This document shows positions 39,128 to 47,293 of a DNA stretch of 64,000 bases, piece by piece. The translations under genes and the position numbers were made by a program. Under the pieces are notes generated by a model. That model saw only the letters and a program-made list of their open reading frames with translations, made no database searches and had not been told where the DNA came from. The stretch is taken from positions 17,675-81,674 of the forward strand of contig CAMKLV010000006.1 in NCBI GenBank assembly GCA_946413695.1. Direction: 5' to 3'. The DNA comes from Firm-04 sp946413695. GTDB taxonomy: Bacteria; Bacillota; Clostridia; Oscillospirales; Ruminococcaceae. Positions within the stretch are counted from its first letter, which is position 1; the number at the start of each line of letters is the position of its first letter.

Positions 39128-41143
39128 TTACATCTTTTTCAGAATTACAATATGCTCCATTGTCATAGTGGACGCTTTTTTCCCTGTTTCATTGGTAGGT
39201 GAATTCAGCATGGGCATTACTTTATTTGGGATGTTTCTGTCTACGGTATATATCCATTCCATCCCATACTTTTCTGCCAGTTCTGTGATGATGATATCAG
39301 TTTGCAGCAGCTCGCCTTTAACAGTTCTGTTTCCAACTACCCAAAAATGATAACCGCCTTTACGGGTTTTCTTTGCAATCTGTGTTATAGCCTTGTCCAA
39401 ATCACTGTAGAAACTAAACACATCACCAGCTCTTGCAACATCAGCTTCCATAATCATTGACAGAGAATCTTTTAATGTTTGACTGTTAAGAGTATATTCA
39501 AATCCGTTCCTGTATTTTGTGCCGCCCATGAGAGATTTATCTACTCCCAGAATTTCTTTATCACTCAATTGAAAATCTTCGATCCATTGAAGAGAAAGGC
39601 GGCTATATTCTCCGTAAGCAACTGTTGTTCTGCTGTCTCCGTAAGGAGGCGATGTAATGACCAGATCAAAAGAATCATCCGAAACATCATCAAGTTGGCA
39701 AGCGCTGTTCCGATAAATCTTCACCTCTGAACTATTACCATTAGAGCTTAAATAGTTGCTGAATTCAGACATCTTTTCAATGCTTTTATCAAGAATGGTT
39801 TTGAATTCATTAAAGACATCAGGGTTAAATACAGCAACCTTCGAAGCAGTCATTCTGAACATCTTGAATTCACCATTTCGACGGTTTGAAACTAACCTGA
39901 TTGTTTCACTAAATGCTACATAAATGTAACGCCGTATTGAGGAGTCAGTTATCTTAGCAATTTCAGATCTGATGATAGAAAGAAGCATAATGACCTTCGG
40001 CTTACACCAGTAGCCAATGTTCTTAAAATCTGGTATTTTCAAGTCAACGCCATTCTTTACATAGTAATCTTTCAGATACTTTGGTGCATGGTCTCCCCAA
40101 CCTTTGCTGTCCGTCAAATCGAGACCCATTGCATTATGCATAATATCATCAACATACTCTATCTGTTGGTTATACAAATCGATTTGTGATGTAATCCTAT
40201 CGTACAGATGAGTAGCTTCGGTTTTTAACAAGTTAGTATCTAAAACCGTGGTTTTGGCTTCCGAAATAAACAGAGCCAGAGGATTAATGTCATTGCCCGC
40301 AATCGTCTTAATGCCAGCGAGCATTCCTTCAACTAAAACAGTTCCCGAACCAGAAAAAGGGTCAAACAGAGAATCAATCTTTACATATTTTGACATCATT
40401 CTAATTATATTTCTGCTGATTGGGGATACCATCATTGCAGGGTAATTATGGATGCCATGTGTAAATTCTTTGGTATCGGCATCCCTAAAATCCCAATAGT
40501 CAATAGGTAGCTGTTTTAGCTCTTCAATTATTCTTCTATCTGTTTTAGTCAATGTAACCGCATCCTTTGCTCTTTGCTTTTCAGTAGTCTTTTTAATACT
40601 TGGGGTATGTGTTTTCAATTCAACGGTGCAGATTGTGTCGTTATGCCAACCCCCATGAGGGACAAGCAGTATTCTCGTTATCTCAAATCCGTATTTATAG
40701 CCAATCCCCCCGCTGTTCCACCCAAATGTAATCACTTTTCCGCCTTTTTTTACGATTCTTGATATCTCACGCTTGTGATTTCCCCAAAACGATGCTTTCG
40801 TCGTATCCCAAGTAACATTGTATCCAACATCATTATAGCACTCGCTCACTTGTCTGGGGGAGTAGGGCGGATCGTAAAGGACTCCGTCAACAGATTCATC
40901 ATCAAACATTTTAAGAAAATCCAGCGCATCCATATGATAGTCAGTATCGTACTCGAGATTCAAATCATTCGTGATAGATGCTATCCGGTTTCTGTTGGCA
41001 AACGGGTCAATCCATAACAAGGTCAAATCGACCTCTTCTTCTAAAAGTTGTTTAATAGGCGCTATTTCAAAAGTGTTCTTATTGGGCATTGACCATATTC
41101 GTTCGATTTTAATATTATCCGATTTATTAACCCGTTCTGCCAT
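39128..41143 (-). CDS. Two-module DNA methyltransferase of the MvaI/BcnI-type R-M system
   Basis: A 671-residue protein that joins two methyltransferase parts. Residues about 60-180: a small DPPY module (YDPPYSPRQ, 91-94) ending KKGGKVITFGWNSGGIGYKYGFE, the form found in phage-type MTases. Residues about 215-671: a DPFSGSGT AdoMet site (261-268), NDINPLA, and TSPPY (497-501) followed by GDSRTTVAYGEYSRLSLQW, the plan of N4-cytosine MTases. TSPPY fits protection of a CC(W/S)GG-like site. The first module has no obvious AdoMet FxGxG of its own before DPPY, so it may share one or be a recognition relic. Gene is AT-rich and convergent with the endonuclease. Confidence 0.88.
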   Translation of the reverse strand: MAERVNKSDNIKIERIWSMPNKNTFEIAPIKQLLEEEVDLTLLWIDPFANRNRIASITNDLNLEYDTDYHMDALDFLKMFDDESVDGVLYDPPYSPRQVSECYNDVGYNVTWDTTKASFWGNHKREISRIVKKGGKVITFGWNSGGIGYKYGFEITRILLVPHGGWHNDTICTVELKTHTPSIKKTTEKQRAKDAVTLTKTDRRIIEELKQLPIDYWDFRDADTKEFTHGIHNYPAMMVSPISRNIIRMMSKYVKIDSLFDPFSGSGTVLVEGMLAGIKTIAGNDINPLALFISEAKTTVLDTNLLKTEATHLYDRITSQIDLYNQQIEYVDDIMHNAMGLDLTDSKGWGDHAPKYLKDYYVKNGVDLKIPDFKNIGYWCKPKVIMLLSIIRSEIAKITDSSIRRYIYVAFSETIRLVSNRRNGEFKMFRMTASKVAVFNPDVFNEFKTILDKSIEKMSEFSNYLSSNGNSSEVKIYRNSACQLDDVSDDSFDLVITSPPYGDSRTTVAYGEYSRLSLQWIEDFQLSDKEILGVDKSLMGGTKYRNGFEYTLNSQTLKDSLSMIMEADVARAGDVFSFYSDLDKAITQIAKKTRKGGYHFWVVGNRTVKGELLQTDIIITELAEKYGMEWIYTVDRNIPNKVMPMLNSPTNETGKKASTMTMEHIVILKKM

Positions 41144-41556
41144 ATATTATACACCGACCTTCATATCACACAAACTGGAGGAACTCCAGTATATTATAAC
41201 ACATCTTCAATCAAGTTTCAAGTAGGTCATCTACCAACCGCACTTAAATCACATTTTTTATTAAAAACTCTCTCATCAAATATAATCGCTCAAAATAACA
41301 ACTACTTTTCTTATAATATTTCATGTTTTTTGCTGCATTATTCACAAAACATAGGTGTGATTTCACTTTAAGACTTCGTGGCTTTGAGCCACATCTATTT
41401 TTGTTTGATAATGAAGCGTTATCTCCTAATAATGTCTTGGGAAGATATTCATATTATAGGACAATCACATATCGTTGCTACCTTTCTTCTTCAAGGAAGC
41501 CATTTTGTTCGCCTTGTTGTGACCGATAGATATGTGCTGCCTGTCTAGATTTCGAT

Positions 41557-41853
41557 ATGTAATGTACTCAGTTGAGATAGCCACAAATCACCGCTTTCTT
41601 TTACTCCAACTTGGTTGTTCTTGTAGCTGAATCCGGCTTAACACTGTTATACTCATCTCGCAGAACATACCGATCAATGACAATGAGTGCTTTTTGCACT
41701 GTATGCTTCGTCAATATACTTTGCTGTGATTTTCCACCCCTTCTCGCTGAATAAAGTTTTCATTGCCCGGAGTTGTGCTGTGATTGATTCTTCTCTTTGC
41801 ATACTGATAGGGTATCTCGCATAACAGGTCACTCTCAGCGGTTTGTTATCCAT
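41557..41853 (-). pseudogene. Decayed second serine recombinase: N-terminal fragment joined to a foreign tail
   Basis: From the ATG at 41853 the frame reads MDNKPLRVTCYARYPISMQ and EKGWKITAKYIDEAYSAK, close to the first 55 residues of the recombinase at 42569-43597 (the catalytic Ser of YARYS has become Pro: YARYP). It stops at 41674. In the next frame, LIVIDRYVLRDEYNSVKPD... ends at a TAA near 41590 and looks like the last 30 codons of another gene. A deletion joined the two. The sequence upstream of both recombinase starts is also alike. Confidence 0.8.
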
Positions 41854-42126
41854 GCATACCGTTCCTTTCTCATTTTTGAACGATCATCCTCATTTTAGCC
41901 AGTTCAAATACAGAAAGCAATACTTTTCGTAAAAGTTTTACATAACGAACAAAGATGTTACTGGGTGCGATACAATAAGCTACAAAAACTATAACGGCAA
42001 CATTTTTGAGAGCCGAATCTTGCTTTTTCCGTTGAAATGGTGTAAAATATAAAAGGTGTACTTTCATACATATAATCTCCTTCGTTCAGATTGTGGGGCA
42101 GCAGCAGCAACAGCTGCCCCGCTGTA

Positions 42127-42255
42127 TTAATTTGCAATAATCTTCTTGGTGTCGCGGTCGATCTTGATGTTGTTCTTAATCTTCACATCAACGATATCAC
42201 CAATCTCAGTTTTGTTCACGGTATCGCCCAGAAATGCGATGGTATCCTCGTTGCG
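42127..42255 (-). pseudogene. Unidentified gene remnant
   Basis: About 43 codons with no start codon, ending ...GDIVDVKIKNNIKIDRDTKKIIAN then TAA. The even, protein-like composition suggests the 3' end of a lost gene, opened by a TGA on its 5' side. I do not recognise the family. Confidence 0.4.
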
Positions 42256-42509
42256 TACTTGAATTCATGAATATAGAGTGAATAATAAATGCCCTACGCG
42301 GGCAGCGGCACTCCGTGCAGGCGATTGCATCGAGCAGTGCCTGCATACACTCACTGGCGTTCGTCTGCAGTCAGCCCTCTTACGAGGGCAATTAAAAAGG
42401 ATTATTATATCTCTATTATCCTGTAATTAACCATAATTAAATAAAAATAATATAAATATAATAGTCATAGAAATTATATGGTCTCAAAGCAATGTCCAGA
42501 ATATAGAAA

Positions 42510-42564
42510 CCCTTATGACTGTGCTTCGATCCTGATACAGTTTCGATGTGAACGGTCATAAGGG
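42510..42564 (-). terminator. Terminator after the serine recombinase
   Basis: CCCTTATGAC (42510-42519) and GTCATAAGGG (42555-42564) pair perfectly around a long loop that itself holds TTCGAT/ATCGAA-like pairing. Confidence 0.55.
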
Positions 42565-42568
42565 GCAA

Positions 42569-43597
42569 TTATGCTTTTTCTATTTCTTTCAGATTATTGC
42601 ACTTGTCTTTGCGCGTTCCGCAAGTATAGGTGTGATATGACGGAAGATTTCTTCTCAATCTGATTGCGCCATGCATAGGGTGATTGCAGACTCCGCATAC
42701 TACGCATTGGCTCAACAAATATAGACAATGAGAGTGTCCTGGATGGTGCTTTCCTGAAACGCGCTTCGCATTAGCGGCTTCCCATGCCTCCCGACTGATA
42801 ATAGCAGGAATCCCGCCTTCAATACGAATGATCTCTTCAGGTGGCTTGTACTTATGACTATTGCGTTTATGATCATAGCCCTTGCCTTCAGATTTGTTGA
42901 AGATATATACTCCGGTATACTTCTCGTTTCGGATAATCTCTTGAAAAGAATAGCGGGTAAATGCTTTTCCGGATTTCGTCAGGAAGCCTTCGGCATTCAG
43001 GATATCTGCCATCTGTCGATAGGGAAAGTTACATAAATACATACTGAATATCAGCATAACAGCCTTTGCTTCATGCTCGTTAATTATATAGTGCTGCGAC
43101 TGATCAATATCATATCCGAGTCCGGGACATCCGCCATTGTATAAACATCTATAGGCGTTTTCTTTTAAGCCCTTCATACTCTCTCTTGCGACATTGGCGG
43201 AATAAAACTCGTTGACAGATTCGAGCATTCCTTCTAAAAGTATAGATTCAGGGGAGTTGTCAAGCTTTTCCAATACACTGCACAACCTGACTCCATTTTT
43301 ACGAAGCTTATGTTTATAGAGAATTGAATCGTACCTGTTTCTTGCGAAGCGATCGAGCTTATGCACCAGAACGATGTCAAATTCTTTTTTGGAAGAATCC
43401 TTTATCATTTCCTGAAATTGCGGTCGCTTGTCCGTAGTCGCGCTGTATGCTTCGTCAATATACTTTGCAACGATTTTCCAGCCATTTTCTGCGCAGAAGC
43501 TTTTCATTGCTCTAAGCTGGGCTGAAATTGACTCTCCTCGCTGCATGCTTGTAGAGTATCTTGCATAACAGGCAACTCTTTGTTGTTTACTATCCAT
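42569..43597 (-). CDS. Serine site-specific recombinase, C-terminally shortened
   Basis: A 342-residue large serine recombinase. The resolvase domain has the catalytic Ser in YARYS (residue about 12), SISAQLRAM and the Arg of HKLDRFARNR; a recombinase domain follows (YGYDIDQ-like GLGYDIDQSQHYIINEHEA, then LNAEGFLTKSGKAFT), then a zinc ribbon CVVCGVCNHPMHG...CGTRKDKCNN. Normal members run on for 100-200 residues with a coiled coil; here the frame ends at LKEIEKA right after the ribbon, so the integrase is probably defective. ATG at 43597 chosen for AAAGGAATG spacing. Minus strand, no partner directionality factor seen. Confidence 0.87.
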   Translation of the reverse strand: MDSKQQRVACYARYSTSMQRGESISAQLRAMKSFCAENGWKIVAKYIDEAYSATTDKRPQFQEMIKDSSKKEFDIVLVHKLDRFARNRYDSILYKHKLRKNGVRLCSVLEKLDNSPESILLEGMLESVNEFYSANVARESMKGLKENAYRCLYNGGCPGLGYDIDQSQHYIINEHEAKAVMLIFSMYLCNFPYRQMADILNAEGFLTKSGKAFTRYSFQEIIRNEKYTGVYIFNKSEGKGYDHKRNSHKYKPPEEIIRIEGGIPAIISREAWEAANAKRVSGKHHPGHSHCLYLLSQCVVCGVCNHPMHGAIRLRRNLPSYHTYTCGTRKDKCNNLKEIEKA

Positions 43598-43624
43598 GCA
43601 ATACATTCCTTTCGCATTTTTGAC

Positions 43625-43730
43625 CGGTCATCCTCATTTTAGCCTGTTCAAATACAGAAAGCAATATTTCGCATGAAAGATTTGCATAGCGAACAAAGCC
43701 GCTGCTGATCTTGATATGAAAAGATACAGC
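43625..43730. repeat. Duplicated recombinase upstream region (pairs with 41870-41970)
   Basis: TCATCCTCATTTTAGCC, GTTCAAATACAGAAAGCAATA and the following AAAGATTTGCATAGCGAACAAAG-like stretch occur before both recombinase starts with scattered changes. On the minus strand both copies keep a matching open frame (FVRY...LLSVFE.AKMRM), perhaps the tail of a lost upstream gene. Confidence 0.7.
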
Positions 43731-43896
43731 GTCTTCAAAGTTAAGCACCTGTTGTGAAGAAAAATGATGTGATCCCAAAAGCGAGATGAGATTATTGCCA
43801 AATTTAATAGAGAAAACCGAAAAACTTCTTGTATTCTTATTGAAAATGTGATATAATACAATAAACCACACTGAAACTGCATAGAGCAAGGTTGTT

Positions 43897-43950
43897 ATGG
43901 TTGATATTACGAAACTAGATATAATCGCTGATTACAAGAATTGGAAATAA
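43897..43950 (+). pseudogene. Very short frame behind a good promoter, likely 5' stump
   Basis: MVDITKLDIIADYKNWK then TAA. A promoter-like TTGTAT, 17 bases, TATAAT lies at 43832-43860. It probably marks the start of a gene lost by deletion; not enough is left to identify it. Confidence 0.3.
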
Positions 43951-43968
43951 AGATGCTCGAAATAGAAA

Positions 43969-44003
43969 AAGGGACATGGTCGATGACCACGTCCCTTAGC
44001 GAA
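43969..44003. terminator. Terminator of the 35-residue peptide gene
   Basis: AAGGGACATGGTC and GACCACGTCCCTT form a 13-base stem (one wobble) with a 3-base loop, immediately after the peptide stop codon on the minus strand. Confidence 0.85.
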
Positions 44004-44007
44004 AGGC

Positions 44008-44115
44008 TCACTCCTTTACTAAGGAGATCACCTTTTTACCTGCTTCGGCAACAACTGCCATAACAGCAGCGGCCTTCCCCAGGTAATTCAGGGCTCGGGT
44101 GATTTTCTCACTCAT
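44008..44115 (-). CDS. 35-residue basic amphipathic peptide
   Basis: MSEKITRALNYLGKAAAV continues to VISLVKE. It is too short for most gene finders but has all gene signals: a consensus promoter (44185-44213), AGGAGGATGACA ribosome site, and a tight terminator straight after the stop. The peptide alternates charged ends with an Ala/Val core (AAAVMAVVAEAGKKV), which fits an amphipathic or membrane-inserting helix such as small toxins or modulins. It is divergent from the large ATPase gene, with promoters and starts only 135 bases apart. A toxin, trigger or effector for that system is possible; nothing proves it. Confidence 0.65.
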   Translation of the reverse strand: MSEKITRALNYLGKAAAVMAVVAEAGKKVISLVKE

Positions 44116-44184
44116 TGTCATCCTCCTCTCTGGTAGTATTTGCCAGGGAATAATAAGAGTATGACATTGCCCATAGCCAGATTT

Positions 44185-44213
44185 ATTATATCATATCATT
44201 AGAAGTTTGTCAA
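44185..44213 (-). promoter_or_regulatory. Consensus promoter of the 35-residue peptide gene
   Basis: Minus-strand TTGACA (44208-44213), 17-base spacer, TATAAT (44185-44190). A full 12/12 match, stronger than any other promoter in the island, with a leader of about 65 bases. Confidence 0.88.
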
Positions 44214-44250
44214 CTCATTTCTAAACTATAAAATTCATGAGGAGGAAAAC

Positions 44251-46707
44251 ATGAAAGGTACAGTGAGAAAAATCGAACAGGATTGGAGAAGAGACAATTA
44301 TGTTTCTGGTGTAATATGGGGCGAAGACGGATATGAATACCGTTTCAAACTTCCAAAGGGTGATGTATCCTTTAATGAAGATGATGAGGTTCTATTTGAT
44401 GAAAAAGATACTGGCGGCGATTTTACGCAAGCAATAAATATCAGACCAGCAACAAATACATCTGAAAATACTCCTGACAGTCAATCAACACCTATTGCCG
44501 CAACAGCCCAGGCCGTTAATGCATCTGAAAATACTACAACAGTTCCATACTACAATCCAGGAGTAGCAAAATATTTAACTGACCCAAATGAAATGAAATC
44601 AATCTGTGAAAAACATTTAACATCGAATTCAAAAGAAGACAAAGTAATAGAACGACTAAAAGAAGTGCTATACATTGCGACTATTAACCACCAATATATG
44701 GGCAACAATAGTTTTTATCCATTTTGTATAATTGGAACTACACAGCATTTAAAAAGATTTATTCACGACCGTTCTGAGTTTTTGTTGGTCTTTTCATATT
44801 TTCGAAATAAATCATGGCAGCAAAGCACAAACCAAGCTGCTCTTCGAATCAGAAGGAGAAGAGATGTAGCGGTGCGCAGACCATGTGTAAATTTTTATAT
44901 GTTGGTCAGTAATGCTCTCGACCTTATTGATCAGATCAACAAAATGAAAGGCGGTACAGAAGCTGCAATCATACCGTTTAGTTTTGAAGAAATATTAAGC
45001 ACTCAAAGTCAAGCAGAACTTATTAATCTAATTAACAGCCGATTTGAAGAATACTACTATGAAAACAATATGCTTAATGAAGAGGGTCCGATCGGAGATG
45101 ATTCATTATTATTCGGAGATCGTGGTAAAATAGCTGATGCCATTGTAGCAAGATGTAAGGAGGGAAAGTACTCAGGAATTTTTGGATTAAGAAGAAGCGG
45201 CAAGTCCTCAGTATTAAGAGCAGTAGAAAGACGATTGATGAGTGAGTCTATCAAATTCACACACGTTGAGTCGCGCTCAGGACTGGAAAATGTCCACTGG
45301 AAAGTTGCACTATATAACATAGCGATGGATATAAGAATTGCAACCACAGGTGCAGCACAAGGGGAGATGACACGAGATGAATTCGAAAAATCGCTGAAAC
45401 TAAACAGTACCAGAGAAGACTATAACAGAGAAGCTACGTCTCGATTCGTTGAAGATGTTAAGTATTACACCAAAGACGAACAATTATTTGTAATAGCGAT
45501 AGACGAAATTGAATTAATTACTTACAATACAGCATCATCCTCAGATTGGAAAAGTTTAGAGGCGTATAAAGCCTTTTGGGGGGCTTTGAGAGATTGTGGA
45601 TGCCCTCTGATTGTGTGCGGTGTGAATTCAACAATCAACGAGAAAAGCAGAATAATAGTAGGAGATAATGCTTGTGACAATCCGATGTACGAAAGAATAC
45701 ACTTAATCGATAACGCAACTCACACTTATCTACCGCCTTTTACAGATGAGCAGACAAAAGAGATGATTAATACACTCGGTGGGTTTAGTAACATCTCGTT
45801 TTCAAAAGTATATGCAGAGATTAATCATGCTTTTGGAGGGCAACCTTTTCCGATACGAAAGTTTTGCTCGTTTATATATGACAAAGTAAAGGATCTAAGG
45901 AAACCTGGAGTACTATATGAGGTATCCATGCCTACTTACCAAGCGTGCTTAGATGACTTTAATCGTTCCAGCAATGGAATCGAGCTATACAACACAATAT
46001 TAGAGCATATCGAAATATATAAAAATGAATACAGACTACTGGTAAAGCTTGCGCATGCACCTGCTCAATATCGAGACATAACTCGTGAAGATATTACTGA
46101 AATAGATCACTTACAAAAATACGGACTGATAGAATACGACAGCACAACGGAGCTAGTTTCATTTAGAATTAAATCGTTACAGGAGTATATCTGCTCTATT
46201 TCAGATAAAGATCCGGAAGACATGGATAATAAAGAGCGACGCAGGTTTGTCCAGGATGGAGTTGAAATAATCGAAAAACAATTGAAAGAGCATATTCGCA
46301 GATATTATAAAATAACGGGGCAAGCTCGTGGAATATCTGTTTTAAAAACTGCAATGAGAAAGCATAGTGATATTATTCACGGTCAGCGCGGAGTAGATGT
46401 TAATGCATTATCGTTTGACGAGTTTTTCGACATTCATAAAGTGCAATTCTATTTCTCAGCAATTCGATCAATCATATCAGACAATTGGTCTCAGTTAGGC
46501 TCATCAATTCAAGCAGAAGGGATTAATCAAGAACGATTTAACACCTACATGTTTGACATGAATGCTGGTCGAACTGATGCAGATCATTATACTGCTGAAT
46601 CAATGAACGATTTAGGAGATAACAAGTGGGAAATAGATGACCTAACTATGACAAGATTTACAACTGCATACGGTGAATTAGCCGCAATGCTCAAAAAAAT
46701 AATGTGA
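44251..46707 (+). CDS. Large P-loop ATPase with C-terminal Swt1-like HEPN motif (candidate defence protein)
   Basis: An 818-residue soluble protein. Residues 1-60 look like a small OB/cold-shock-type fold (GTVRKIEQDWRRDNYVSGVI); 60-100 is a Thr/Asn-rich linker; 105-260 is an unassigned alpha/beta domain; 285-560 is an AAA/STAND-type ATPase with Walker A GLRRSGKS (312-319) and Walker B FVIAIDEIEL (Asp418-Glu419); 560-670 is winged-helix-like. Residues about 680-790 end in NAGRTDADHY, an Rx4H motif (Arg774, His779) similar to Swt1-type HEPN ribonucleases (R-x-D-A-H). This sensor-ATPase-RNase order matches anti-phage STAND proteins. AGGAGGAAAAC ribosome site. AT-rich; last gene before the island's right edge. 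Confidence 0.8.
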   Translation: MKGTVRKIEQDWRRDNYVSGVIWGEDGYEYRFKLPKGDVSFNEDDEVLFDEKDTGGDFTQAINIRPATNTSENTPDSQSTPIAATAQAVNASENTTTVPYYNPGVAKYLTDPNEMKSICEKHLTSNSKEDKVIERLKEVLYIATINHQYMGNNSFYPFCIIGTTQHLKRFIHDRSEFLLVFSYFRNKSWQQSTNQAALRIRRRRDVAVRRPCVNFYMLVSNALDLIDQINKMKGGTEAAIIPFSFEEILSTQSQAELINLINSRFEEYYYENNMLNEEGPIGDDSLLFGDRGKIADAIVARCKEGKYSGIFGLRRSGKSSVLRAVERRLMSESIKFTHVESRSGLENVHWKVALYNIAMDIRIATTGAAQGEMTRDEFEKSLKLNSTREDYNREATSRFVEDVKYYTKDEQLFVIAIDEIELITYNTASSSDWKSLEAYKAFWGALRDCGCPLIVCGVNSTINEKSRIIVGDNACDNPMYERIHLIDNATHTYLPPFTDEQTKEMINTLGGFSNISFSKVYAEINHAFGGQPFPIRKFCSFIYDKVKDLRKPGVLYEVSMPTYQACLDDFNRSSNGIELYNTILEHIEIYKNEYRLLVKLAHAPAQYRDITREDITEIDHLQKYGLIEYDSTTELVSFRIKSLQEYICSISDKDPEDMDNKERRRFVQDGVEIIEKQLKEHIRRYYKITGQARGISVLKTAMRKHSDIIHGQRGVDVNALSFDEFFDIHKVQFYFSAIRSIISDNWSQLGSSIQAEGINQERFNTYMFDMNAGRTDADHYTAESMNDLGDNKWEIDDLTMTRFTTAYGELAAMLKKIM

Positions 46708-46924
46708 TTGAGTCCTTTTCAACATTATAGCTATGAACCCATCTTTGATACAAGCATATCGCAAATAGCCGAGCAGTGCTCGTGAGCAGTCACTGAAAGG
46801 GTTGGCAAAAAACTCCGTGTAGCTGCGGCAATGTGAGCGGCATACATATAGTCACCCACAAACGCAAGCTAACTTGCACACCGAAAACCGCGTACCTGCG
46901 TGCCGTCGCACTTCGGAAAGCTTA

Positions 46925-46970
46925 GAAATACGCAAATAGTAGCGGTAGCGCATCGGGTCCATCTCAATCT
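46925..46970 (+). other. Possible right attachment region of the island
   Basis: TCGGGTCCA at 46954-46962 repeats the last acceptor bases of tRNA-Ala (35502-35510), and GAAATACGCAAA (46925-46936) repeats 35542-35553 exactly. Host-like sequence and a strong terminator follow. The repeats are short and their order relative to each other differs at the two ends, so the exact crossover is not fixed. Confidence 0.45.
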
Positions 46971-47002
46971 AAAAAGCGCAGCCGAAAGGGCTGCGCTTTT
47001 TT
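46971..47002 (+). terminator. Strong terminator at the island's right edge
   Basis: AAAAGCGCAGCC, GAAA tetraloop, GGGCTGCGCTTTTTT: a textbook rho-independent terminator, perhaps the old end of the tRNA transcript before insertion. Confidence 0.9.
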
Positions 47003-47062
47003 ATTGTCCGGCATTCTGCGTGCAAAGAGCCGAAAAGTTCAATTTTACTGCATTTTTTACAC

Positions 47063-47091
47063 TTGCATTTTTTACAGTAATCGTGTATAAT
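47063..47091 (+). promoter_or_regulatory. Promoter of the YdcF-like lipoprotein gene
   Basis: TTGCAT (47063-47068), 17-base spacer, TATAAT (47086-47091). TGCATTTTTTACA occurs twice in a row here (47049 and 47064). The leader is about 195 bases. Confidence 0.7.
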
Positions 47092-47293
47092 AAAGCGGTA
47101 CGGAACCGGCGCGCATCTCCGTTTCAATCAGCCGAACACTTGAAACACATGTATACACCTTACTCCTCGTTCAGATAAATTCAGATCACGCAAATCAGAT
47201 CTCATACGGAGCGGTTCCATTTCTTCAGTGCTGCGGCATGATGCCGGAGTGCTGAGGGTTTATCTGTTACAGATCATAAAGGAGAGGGTTTAC

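Noticed and set aside
41323..41529. 68-codon plus-strand frame in the island gap
   Set aside because: No ribosome site or family resemblance; composition is not protein-like. The 41.2-41.55 kb stretch shows no gene that I can support.
35514..46970. Complete integrative conjugative element or prophage
   Set aside because: No relaxase, coupling protein, type IV secretion, capsid, portal or terminase gene is present; only remnants of a polymerase, a zinc-ribbon gene and recombinases.
46900..47178. 92-codon plus-strand frame across the island edge
   Set aside because: It runs through the terminator hairpin at 46971-47002 and the promoter at 47063, so it is not a gene.
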